NCBI GenBank assembly: GCA_014378225.1
Contig: JACMOA010000095.1
Span: 1 to 5,106, forward strand
DNA: 5,106 bases
Source of the DNA: Deinococcales bacterium
Lineage (GTDB): Bacteria; Deinococcota; Deinococci; Deinococcales; Deinococcaceae
Direction of reading: 5' to 3'
In this document: in pieces, positions 1-5,106 of the stretch
Layout of the letters: every line of letters begins with the position of its first letter
Numbering within the stretch: position 1 is the stretch's first letter
Notes under the pieces: model-generated
Seen by the model: only the letters and a program-made list of their open reading frames with translations
What the model was told of the DNA's origin: nothing
Database searches by the model: none
Position numbers and translations under genes: made by a program

Positions 1-713
1 CCCATCTGCTCGAGGGCGACCTGGGCCGCTCTTACAAGCAGTCCTCGAGCGTAACCGAACTGATTCTCTCTAGGCTTCCAGCCACCTTACTGCTGATGCT
101 GGGCGGCATCTTCTTCGAGCTTTTGTTGGGACTCTCGAGCGGAATTCTAGCCGCGCTGCGCCCCGGCGGCCTGCTGGATAGAACTTTGATGGGTCTGTCT
201 TACGTGGGGGTCAGTGCGCCGCAGTTTGTGCTGGGACTGTCCTTGCTTTACCTGCTGGCCTACCAGTTTCCCCTCTTTCCGCTGGGCGGTTACGGGGGCC
301 TGGAGCATCTGGTGTTACCCGCCCTGACCTTGGGCATAGGCGGAGCAAGTTGGTACGCCCGTGTGGTGCGGAGCAATCTGCTCGAGGTATTAGGTCAGGA
401 TTACGTCCGAACTGCGCTGGCTAAAGGCGTCTCCAGACCGCATATTCTGAGCAGGCACGCGCTAAAAAATGCACTGATTCCGGTGGTGGCGATGGTGGGT
501 TCCGACTTCGGATATTTTCTGAGCGGCTCGGTGGTGGTGGAATCGGTGTTTGGCTGGCCCGGAATAGGCAAGCTCACCTGGGACGCGGTGCGGGTGGTGG
601 ACATTCCGATTATTCTGGGCGTGGTTCTGGTCAGTGCGGTGATGATTGTGCTGGGTAATCTGCTGGCGGATTTGGCGCTTCCGCTGGTGGACCCTCGAGT
701 GAGGTATGACTGA
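1..713 (+). CDS. ABC transporter permease, DppB/OppB type (5' partial)
   Basis: Inner-membrane permease subunit of a peptide/nickel-type ABC importer. The reading frame is open from the left edge (first full codon at 3), so the gene starts upstream; 236 residues are visible, and full-length family members run to roughly 310-340. The fragment opens with the family-typical stretch HLLEGDLGRSY, then VTELILSRLPATLLL leading into a membrane segment. Further hydrophobic segments follow around nt 180-280, 305-365, 475-540 and 605-680. The cytoplasmic EAA loop that contacts the ATPase lies at about nt 396-482 (QDYVRTALAKGVSRPHILSR, then HALKNALIP). The protein ends with the usual LADLALPLVDPRVRYD tail, so the C-terminus is intact. 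The ATG at 96 is internal to the protein, not the start. A DppC-type partner would normally follow directly; here a 198-bp gap and then a binding-protein gene follow. Transport class is confident; substrate is unknown. Confidence 0.95.
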   Translation, partial: HLLEGDLGRSYKQSSSVTELILSRLPATLLLMLGGIFFELLLGLSSGILAALRPGGLLDRTLMGLSYVGVSAPQFVLGLSLLYLLAYQFPLFPLGGYGGLEHLVLPALTLGIGGASWYARVVRSNLLEVLGQDYVRTALAKGVSRPHILSRHALKNALIPVVAMVGSDFGYFLSGSVVVESVFGWPGIGKLTWDAVRVVDIPIILGVVLVSAVMIVLGNLLADLALPLVDPRVRYD

Positions 714-760
714 GGTTAGTTTTGTGCAGTGGGCGGAAAGCTCGCGGTAAGGGAAAAAAT

Positions 761-841
761 ATGAGAGAAGACTTGAGGCGGAAAATTATTGACGTTTGTG
801 ACCCAAAAATCAAAAAAATGGTGGAGGATAGCGTGATGTAA
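761..841 (+). CDS. Possible 26-codon small ORF between permease and binding protein
   Basis: An ATG at 761 opens a 26-residue frame ending with TAA at 839-841. It begins MREDLRRKIIDV, is rich in Lys, Asp and Arg, and has one Cys. A weak Shine-Dalgarno-like AAGGGA lies at 749-754, six bases before the ATG. It has no hydrophobic segment, so it is not a membrane-protein remnant, and I recognise no family. It sits in the most AT-rich part of the window, which is equally consistent with untranslated promoter or leader DNA where short chance ORFs are common. It could be a small charged protein, a leader peptide for the downstream gene, or chance. Nothing beyond the ORF and the weak ribosome site supports it. 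Confidence 0.15.
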   Translation: MREDLRRKIIDVCDPKIKKMVEDSVM

Positions 842-853
842 AAGCGTTTGTTA

Positions 854-887
854 GATTTCAACCCGCTCGAGTTCAGGTAGTTGAATC
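854..887 (+). promoter_or_regulatory. Imperfect inverted repeat just upstream of the binding-protein gene
   Basis: GATTTCAAC (854-862) and GTTGAATC (880-887) are complementary over eight pairs with one extra T in the left arm. They are separated by a 17-base loop that contains a CTCGAG copy (866-871). The structure ends 10 bases before the Shine-Dalgarno of the solute-binding protein. It could be an operator or a leader hairpin that modulates translation. There is no T-tract, so it is not a convincing terminator. It is weak because the stem is short and imperfect. Confidence 0.25.
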
Positions 888-911
888 GCCCCATTTGAAA
901 GGAGAATCAGA

Positions 912-2483
912 ATGCGTAAATCTAGCGTTGTACTGGCCCTGCTGACCGCCGCCCTCTACCCCTGCATTCTTGGCTCGAGCGCCGTGGCTCAAACCAGCAA
1001 AAGCATGGTGGTGAGCTACAAGGACGACATCGCCACCCTGGACCCGGCGGTGGGGTACGACTGGCAGAACTGGCCTGCCATCAAGATGGTGTTTGACGCA
1101 CTGCTGGACTACAAACCCGGAACCACCGTGCTCGAGCCGCGCATTGCGGCGGCCATGCCCAGCATTTCGGACGGCGGAAAGTCCTACACCTTCAAGCTCA
1201 GGACGGATGTGAAATTTTCAAATGGGCGTACCCTGGTGGCAGCAGATGTGAAATACACTCTCGAGCGTATTCTGGACCCTAAAACCAAGAGTCCTGGTGC
1301 GGGCTTTTTTAGCGACATCGGCAAGGTAACGATCCTTTCCCCCTCGAGCGTGAAAATCACCCTCAAGCAACCCAACGCCGCCTTCCTGAACGTGCTGGCC
1401 ACCAATTTTGCCTTTATTGTTCCCAAAGAGGAAGTTTTGAAAGCAGGCCAGAACTGGGGGCGCAACCCGATTGGCAGCGGTCCTTTTAGGCTCAAATCCT
1501 GGAAAATCGGTCAGGAGCTGGTTTTTGAAAAGAATCCTAACTATTACAACAAAGCGCTTCCCAAGCTCGAGCGGGTGACTATCAGGGTGGGGCAAGACCC
1601 CAGTGTGGCTTACCTAGCGCTCACTCGAGGGGAGGTGGATTTGTTGGGAGACGGCGTACCCCCAGCGCAGTTTCTTCAGGCCCAGGCCAACCCCAAGCTC
1701 AAGGCCCTGATAGTCAGCACGCCCCAGGTCAACACCACTTACATCACCATCAATACCCAGATGAAACCCTTCACGGACCTTCGGGTGCGTCAGGCGCTCA
1801 ACCACGCCATTGACAAAAAGAAAATACTGCGCCTGATCAACGGGCGTGGATTGGTGGCAAGTCAGGTTTTGCCGCCCAACATGCCGGGATTTGACAAGTC
1901 TTTTGCAGGCTACGACTACAACGTGACCAAAGCCAAAGCGCTGCTCAAGGCCGCAGGACTCGAGCAGGGGTTTTCCACCACGATGTACACCAACTCGACG
2001 GACCCCAACCCTAGAATCGCCCAGAGCATCCAGCAGGATTTGGCGGCGGTGGGCATCACGCTCGAGCTGAAGTCTCAGGCGGCCAGCACGGTGATTGAGG
2101 CGGCCAGCACGCCTAAAATAGCGCCCTTGGTGTGGTCCGGAGGAATGGCCTGGACCCAGGATTACCCGGACCCCTCAGACTTTTACTGGCCCATCCTGAG
2201 CTGCCGCAGCGCGGTTCCCGGCGGCTGGAATTGGGCCTTTCTGTGCGACAAAAAACTGGACGCCCTGGCCTCGAGCGCTGACCAGATGGTGAATCCGGCT
2301 CAGCGTGAAAAGCGGCTGGGTGAGTACCGCAAAATCTTCTCGAGCGTGATGGCCCAGGCTCCGTGGGTCCCGATGTTCAACGAGGTGCGCTACACTATGC
2401 GCTCAGAAAAGCTGGTGGGCGCGTCTACCGACGTGATTGACCCTATTCACTACATTGGGTACGAGCGTTTGAGTGTGAAGTAA
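912..2483 (+). CDS. ABC transporter solute-binding protein, family 5 (DppA/OppA-like)
   Basis: Extracytoplasmic receptor that captures peptides or related small solutes and delivers them to a DppBC-type permease. The 523 residues match the family's usual 500-550. Residues 1-26 form a signal peptide: MRK, a hydrophobic core at about 5-20, and an AVA cleavage site before Q27. Cys18 is preceded by LYP, not a lipobox, so simple secretion is more likely than lipidation. Family signatures are IGSGPFRLKSW (187-197) followed by the NPNYY box (208-212), and TDLRVRQALNHAIDKKKI (288-305). Cys431 and Cys445 flank a GGWNWAF stretch and may form the disulfide seen in many relatives. The start is supported by a strong Shine-Dalgarno AAAGGAG (898-904), seven bases before the ATG. 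Its position after the permease suggests one uptake system, but the 198-bp gap suggests its own promoter or processed expression. No terminator is obvious after the stop. The ligand cannot be inferred. Confidence 0.95.
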   Translation: MRKSSVVLALLTAALYPCILGSSAVAQTSKSMVVSYKDDIATLDPAVGYDWQNWPAIKMVFDALLDYKPGTTVLEPRIAAAMPSISDGGKSYTFKLRTDVKFSNGRTLVAADVKYTLERILDPKTKSPGAGFFSDIGKVTILSPSSVKITLKQPNAAFLNVLATNFAFIVPKEEVLKAGQNWGRNPIGSGPFRLKSWKIGQELVFEKNPNYYNKALPKLERVTIRVGQDPSVAYLALTRGEVDLLGDGVPPAQFLQAQANPKLKALIVSTPQVNTTYITINTQMKPFTDLRVRQALNHAIDKKKILRLINGRGLVASQVLPPNMPGFDKSFAGYDYNVTKAKALLKAAGLEQGFSTTMYTNSTDPNPRIAQSIQQDLAAVGITLELKSQAASTVIEAASTPKIAPLVWSGGMAWTQDYPDPSDFYWPILSCRSAVPGGWNWAFLCDKKLDALASSADQMVNPAQREKRLGEYRKIFSSVMAQAPWVPMFNEVRYTMRSEKLVGASTDVIDPIHYIGYERLSVK

Positions 2484-2680
2484 AGGTTTGGCGGGAAAGG
2501 GCGATGAGTGGTGAGCAGTGTAGTGCTGTTGAATTTTGCTCGAGCAGGAAGAGGTTTGTTTTGAAGGGGCGTTTCCTGTGAGGTGCCACTTTCTTGGACG
2601 CACCTGTTTCAACAGAACCACAATCAAAGGCAGCGCTCGAGCGTTATGATACGGAGTAATTCACAGCACTCGAGGTTGCA
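2484..2680. other. Intergenic region with inverted repeats, binding protein to P450
   Basis: I see no convincing gene in these 197 bases. Two structures stand out. AGGTGC (2581-2586) and GCACCT (2600-2605) form a perfect 6-bp stem with a 13-base loop; only a short GTTTC follows, so it would be a poor intrinsic terminator. CTGTTGAA (2526-2533) and TTCAACAG (2608-2615) are an exact 8-bp inverted pair enclosing that hairpin. Three CTCGAG copies lie here (2539, 2636, 2669), two of them within 10-bp perfect palindromes (2537-2546 and 2634-2643). The region presumably holds the end of the transporter transcript and the promoter of the P450 gene. Confidence 0.4.
2645..2650 (+). promoter_or_regulatory. 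Possible -10 element of the P450 gene
   Basis: TATGAT matches the sigma-70-type -10 consensus at five of six bases and lies 30 bases before the P450 start codon, giving a short leader. No good -35 is found at the right distance (AATCAA sits at a 17-base spacing), and no extended TG is present. A 10-bp palindrome (2634-2643) lies immediately upstream, where an activator or repressor could bind. This is a candidate only. Confidence 0.25.
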
Positions 2681-3895
2681 ATGACATCTGCCCGACCCAC
2701 TCCTTCCCTCTGTCCCGTTGACCCACCTAATAGCCCTCGAAAAACTCAGGCTCAGCCTGAAGCGGCTGAGCCTAGAGTGTCTATTGACGCGCATGGAGTC
2801 TGGTTTATCCGAGGTTTCGAGGAGTGCAGGCAGATTTTACGGGGTGATGCTACCCGACAGGCCGGATTCTCGGCTGAGCGACTGGACGCGGCAGCGGGGC
2901 GGATGCGCGAACCCATCTTGTATCTCGAGGGCGAGCGTCACCGTCAGCTTCGCAGCCAGACGGCTAAGTTTTTTACGCCCAGTGCTACAAAAAAGCAGCA
3001 CCAAGCCGTGATGGAGAGCTTGACCGAGCACCTGATTGAGCGTCTTGAGAAAAGTGGAAGGGCGGACCTGAGTCAACTCTCGCTCGAGCTGGCGGTAGGG
3101 GTTGCGGCGCATGTTATTGGCTTGAGTGGAAGTCCTATCAAGGGGCTGGCCCGCCGAATTGGAGCATTGGCGCACAACCCGTCACACCTCTCGAGCGGGC
3201 AGAAGCGGATACAGGCTTTGATGTCACCGCTGCATCTGCTGGCTTTTTACTGGTTTGACGTGCGTCCGGCCATGAATGCAAGGCGCAAAAATCAGCGCGA
3301 TGATGTGGTCAGTCACGTCATGAAGCTGGGTTACAAAGCCCATGAAGTTCTGGCCGAGTGCGTCACTTACGGTGCGGCGGGTATGCTGACCACCCGCGAG
3401 TTTATCAGCATAACCACTTGGCATCTGCTCGAGCGGCCTGAATTGAGAGCGCGCTATCTGGTTGCCGCCGAGGCCGAACGTCACGCTATTCTGGGTGAAA
3501 TTCTGCGGCTCGAGCCGGTGATTGGCAGCCTTAAACGCCGCGCAACCGCCCCTATCACGCTCAAGGTAGACGGAACAGAGTTCTTTATTCCGGTAGGCGC
3601 ACTGATGCACCTCAGCATTTACTGTGCCAACGCCGACAGTGCCACGGTGGGAGAGAACCCGCACGACCTGTGTCCGGGGCGTCCCCTTCCTCGGGGCGTA
3701 CAGGAACCCGTTCTTGGTTTTGGGGATGGACACCACCGCTGTCCCGGTTCGTTTCTGGCGTTCGCTGAAACCGATGTCTTTCTACTGCGCCTTCTGGCCC
3801 TGCCCGTGACCCTCGAGAGCCGTCCTATCCTGAGTTTTAACCCGGTTCTGGAAGGCTATGAGATTCGCAACGTTCAACTGCGGCTCGAGCATTAG
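2681..3895 (+). CDS. Cytochrome P450 with atypical I-helix
   Basis: Soluble heme-thiolate monooxygenase-type protein of 404 residues, a normal length for bacterial P450s. Visible landmarks in order: C-helix region LEGERHRQLR (82-91); I-helix YGAAGMLTTRE (230-240); K-helix ExxR as E273-ILR276; heme loop FGDGHHRCPG (347-356) with the proximal ligand Cys354. The I-helix consensus (A/G)Gx(D/E)T reads A-G-M-L-T here, so the conserved acid is Leu236 while Thr237 is kept. This may alter proton delivery or indicate peroxide use; that is inference. The first 30 residues are Pro-rich and show no signal or anchor. The ATG is supported by GAGG (2672-2675) five bases upstream. No ferredoxin or reductase gene is in the window. 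An amidase-family gene follows 83 bp later on the same strand and may be co-transcribed. The substrate is unknown. Confidence 0.95.
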   Translation: MTSARPTPSLCPVDPPNSPRKTQAQPEAAEPRVSIDAHGVWFIRGFEECRQILRGDATRQAGFSAERLDAAAGRMREPILYLEGERHRQLRSQTAKFFTPSATKKQHQAVMESLTEHLIERLEKSGRADLSQLSLELAVGVAAHVIGLSGSPIKGLARRIGALAHNPSHLSSGQKRIQALMSPLHLLAFYWFDVRPAMNARRKNQRDDVVSHVMKLGYKAHEVLAECVTYGAAGMLTTREFISITTWHLLERPELRARYLVAAEAERHAILGEILRLEPVIGSLKRRATAPITLKVDGTEFFIPVGALMHLSIYCANADSATVGENPHDLCPGRPLPRGVQEPVLGFGDGHHRCPGSFLAFAETDVFLLRLLALPVTLESRPILSFNPVLEGYEIRNVQLRLEH

Positions 3896-3978
3896 CAGCG
3901 TGGGTTATTTCTGACCCCCCAGCCCGAGACACACAACAGGGCGCTCGAGCCTTGACTGCCAAAACTTAGGGGAAACCT

Positions 3979-4914
3979 ATGACCCATCACCACCACTGGC
4001 CCACCATCCACACCCACCACTATGGCTGGAACAACGCGCTCGAGCCTGTTCAGCGCATCCTGCCCGGAGACACCCTTTCCTTTGAAATCGTGGACGCGGG
4101 CGGGGGCCAGCTCAGCCGTAGCGCCACCCTCGAGACCCTGAAAAATCTGGACTTTGGCAGCATCAACCCGGTAACAGGACCTGTTTTTATCGAGGGTGCC
4201 AAACCCGGCGACGCGCTATGTGTCGAGCTGCTCGAGTTCAGGACCAGTGGCTGGGGCTGGACTGCCAACATTCCCGGTTTTGGCTTGCTGGCAGACCAAT
4301 TTCCGGACCCATACCTAATCGTGTCCCACCACGACGCTCAAGCCGCCAATTTTTTGCCCGGAGTGGCTCGAGTTCCCATCAAGCCGTTCACTGGGGTCAT
4401 TGGGGTTGCGCCTGGTGAATCAGGACAGCATTCGGTGGTTCCACCGCGCCGGGTGGGGGGAAATCTGGACATCCGCGACCTATCAGAGGGTTCAAAACTC
4501 TATTTGCCCATAGAGGTAAATGGGGCGCTTTTTTCGGTGGGAGACACCCACGCAGCCCAGGGAGACGGTGAGGTGTGTGGTACCGCCATCGAATCCCCCA
4601 TGGAAATTACCCTGCGCTTTTCATTGCTCGAGCAGGCCAATTTCAAGACGCCGCGCTTTGAAACCGCAGGACCCGTCACCCGTCACCACGACGAAAAAGG
4701 GTATTACTGCACCACTGGAATCGGCCCAGATTTGTGGCAAGCTTCCAGAGACGCCACCCTCGAGATGATTGACCACCTGACTAAAAATTATGCTCTCGAG
4801 CCAATTGAGGCGTATTTGTTGTGCAGTGTAGCGGTGGATTTGCGAATTTCGGAGATTGTGGACGCACCTAACTGGGTGGTGAGTGCTTACCTGCCCAAAG
4901 CGGTGATGGTTTGA
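3979..4914 (+). CDS. Acetamidase/formamidase family protein
   Basis: Predicted cytoplasmic amide hydrolase of the FmdA/AmdA family, members of which release ammonia from formamide, acetamide or related small amides; the actual substrate is not shown. The 311 residues fit the shorter bacterial members. Family blocks in order: HYGWNNALEPV (14-24); PVTGPVFIEGAKPGDAL (64-80); PPRRVGGNLDIRDL (155-168); LFSVGDTHAAQGDGEVCGTA (184-203), holding the conserved Asp189, His191 and Glu198; and the C-terminal block CSVAVDLRISEIVDAPNW (282-299). The N-terminus is unusually His-rich (MTHHHHWP, then H11, H13, H14). The start is supported by AGGGGA (3968-3973) five bases before the ATG. The 83-bp gap after the P450 holds only a weak 4-bp GGGT/ACCC stem (3902-3917) and one CTCGAG, so read-through is plausible. 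No terminator is visible before the IS-like DNA 14 bp downstream. Confidence 0.93.
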   Translation: MTHHHHWPTIHTHHYGWNNALEPVQRILPGDTLSFEIVDAGGGQLSRSATLETLKNLDFGSINPVTGPVFIEGAKPGDALCVELLEFRTSGWGWTANIPGFGLLADQFPDPYLIVSHHDAQAANFLPGVARVPIKPFTGVIGVAPGESGQHSVVPPRRVGGNLDIRDLSEGSKLYLPIEVNGALFSVGDTHAAQGDGEVCGTAIESPMEITLRFSLLEQANFKTPRFETAGPVTRHHDEKGYYCTTGIGPDLWQASRDATLEMIDHLTKNYALEPIEAYLLCSVAVDLRISEIVDAPNWVVSAYLPKAVMV

Positions 4915-4928
4915 AGCGTGGCTCGAGA

Positions 4929-4944
4929 GGGTTGTGGCAAGTTA
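4929..4944 (+). repeat. Probable left terminal inverted repeat of IS6-like element
   Basis: GGGTTGTGGCAAGTTA resembles the ends of IS6/IS240-type elements, which typically begin GG and contain a TGTTGCAAAGTT-like core. The match is from memory and imperfect, and the partner repeat is beyond the window, so the exact boundary may be off by a few bases. If correct, the preceding 8 bases (4921-4928, GCTCGAGA) would be the left copy of the 8-bp target duplication that IS6 elements make. Confidence 0.45.
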
Positions 4945-4959
4945 ATTGCGCCAGGCTGA

Positions 4960-5106
4960 TTGTCGGGTACTGACCGTAAGCCTTACCGCCATCGTTTTCC
5001 CCTGAGCATCATCTTGTATGCACTCTGGCTCTACCACCGGTTCCCCTTGAGCGAGCGTGATGTTCAGGAATTACTGCACCAGCGCGGCATTATCGTCAGT
5101 CATGAA
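4960..5106 (+). CDS. IS6 family transposase, N-terminal part (3' truncated by window)
   Basis: The frame is open to the right edge and gives 49 residues. Those from residue 4 on read like the N-terminus of IS6-family transposases: TDRKPYRHRFPLSIIL (4-19), then ALWLYHRFPLSERDVQELL (21-39) and HQRGIIVSHE (40-49). This is the helix-turn-helix DNA-binding region; the DDE catalytic core would lie beyond 5106. An in-frame TGA at 4957-4959 directly precedes TTG 4960, so TTG is the only start codon upstream of the conserved block. Relatives usually begin with Met-Thr just before DRKPY, so the true start may be altered or non-standard here. No strong Shine-Dalgarno is visible (AGG at 4953-4955). Whether the full gene is intact cannot be seen. 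Confidence 0.8.
   Translation, partial: MSGTDRKPYRHRFPLSIILYALWLYHRFPLSERDVQELLHQRGIIVSHE

Larger units (their letters stand above)
9..4927. repeat. Dispersed over-represented palindrome CTCGAG (35 copies)
   Basis: Copies start at 9, 44, 134, 381, 694, 866, 974, 1131, 1260, 1343, 1566, 1624, 1959, 2061, 2270, 2339, 2539, 2636, 2669, 2924, 3083, 3190, 3428, 3509, 3812, 3884, 3944, 4039, 4129, 4231, 4367, 4627, 4759, 4795 and 4922. Chance predicts one or two. Twenty-two are followed by C and thirteen form the 8-bp palindrome GCTCGAGC. Of the 29 coding copies, 19 read Leu-Glu, 7 give Ser-Ser and 3 place CGA as Arg, so all three frames are used. Six copies fall in about 490 intergenic bases, denser than in genes. 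Confidence 0.9.
4929..5106 (+). mobile_element. Left end of an IS6-like insertion sequence (truncated by window)
   Basis: The segment starts with a probable terminal inverted repeat and carries the beginning of an IS6-type transposase. The right end lies outside the window, so completeness cannot be judged. It begins 14 bp after the amidase stop codon and leaves that gene intact. No CTCGAG occurs in its 178 bases, whereas the preceding DNA has one about every 140 bases; this is compatible with foreign origin, although the stretch is too short to be decisive. Confidence 0.75.

Noticed and set aside
789..819. Possible promoter with TTGACG (789-794) as -35 before the binding-protein gene
   Set aside because: The -35 is good, but at 17-18 bases spacing only an A-run is present; AAAAAT at 19 bases is a poor -10.
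631..894. 87-codon minus-strand ORF across the permease end and the AT-rich gap
   Set aside because: No recognisable family and no convincing ribosome site; it partly overlaps the conserved permease C-terminus.
963..965. Lipoprotein reading of the binding protein at Cys18
   Set aside because: The residues before Cys18 (LYP) do not fit a lipobox, while AVA before Gln27 is a good ordinary signal-peptidase site.
2581..2610. Intrinsic terminator after the binding-protein gene
   Set aside because: The stem is only 6 bp with a 13-base loop and is followed by GTTTC rather than a run of T.
2403..2627. 74-codon minus-strand ORF spanning the end of the binding-protein gene and the following gap
   Set aside because: It overlaps a strong coding gene, has no recognisable domain and no clear ribosome site, and its composition looks like antisense shadow plus noncoding DNA.
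3224..3736. 170-codon minus-strand ORF inside the P450 gene
   Set aside because: It lies antisense to well-conserved P450 motifs including the heme loop and has no family features; long antisense frames are common in GC-rich genes.
3952..3982. TTGACT (3952-3957) as -35 of a separate amidase promoter
   Set aside because: No acceptable -10 at 16-18 bases; the region at that distance is already the Shine-Dalgarno and start codon.
9..4927. CTCGAG copies as a CRISPR-like or tandem repeat array
   Set aside because: Spacing is irregular (14 to about 335 bases), the repeat is only 6-8 bases, and most copies are inside conserved genes.

Overview
The window looks like ordinary bacterial chromosome of moderately high GC content. 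It carries four genes on the + strand plus the start of an insertion sequence at the right edge. No rRNA, tRNA or CRISPR array was seen. The lineage cannot be fixed from the sequence alone. A Deinococcota member (Deinococcus/Meiothermus type) is my best guess, resting only on general protein style and on a very dense CTCGAG motif that I loosely associate with that group; treat it as weak inference.

Layout: (1) 1-713, the C-terminal three quarters of a DppB/OppB-type ABC transporter permease that begins before the window. (2) 714-911, an AT-rich gap with a possible 26-codon ORF and an imperfect inverted repeat. (3) 912-2483, a complete secreted family-5 (DppA/OppA-like) solute-binding protein. 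(4) 2484-2680, a gap with inverted repeats and a possible -10 element. (5) 2681-3895, a complete cytochrome P450 whose I-helix lacks the usual acidic residue. (6) 3979-4914, a complete acetamidase/formamidase-family hydrolase with a His-rich N-terminus, 83 bp after the P450. (7) from about 4929 to the edge, the left end of an IS6-like element with the first 49 codons of its transposase.

The permease and binding protein plausibly belong to one uptake system for peptides or similar small solutes. The second permease (DppC type) expected right after DppB is absent from this position, and no ATPase gene is visible. The P450 and the amidase may be co-transcribed, but their substrates cannot be read from sequence and no redox partner is present.

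The most striking signal is not a gene. The palindrome CTCGAG occurs 35 times between 9 and 4927, against one or two expected by chance. It occurs in all three coding frames and is denser between genes than inside them. It is absent from the IS-like segment. It behaves like a genome-wide over-represented palindrome of the HIP1 kind rather than a codon-usage effect.
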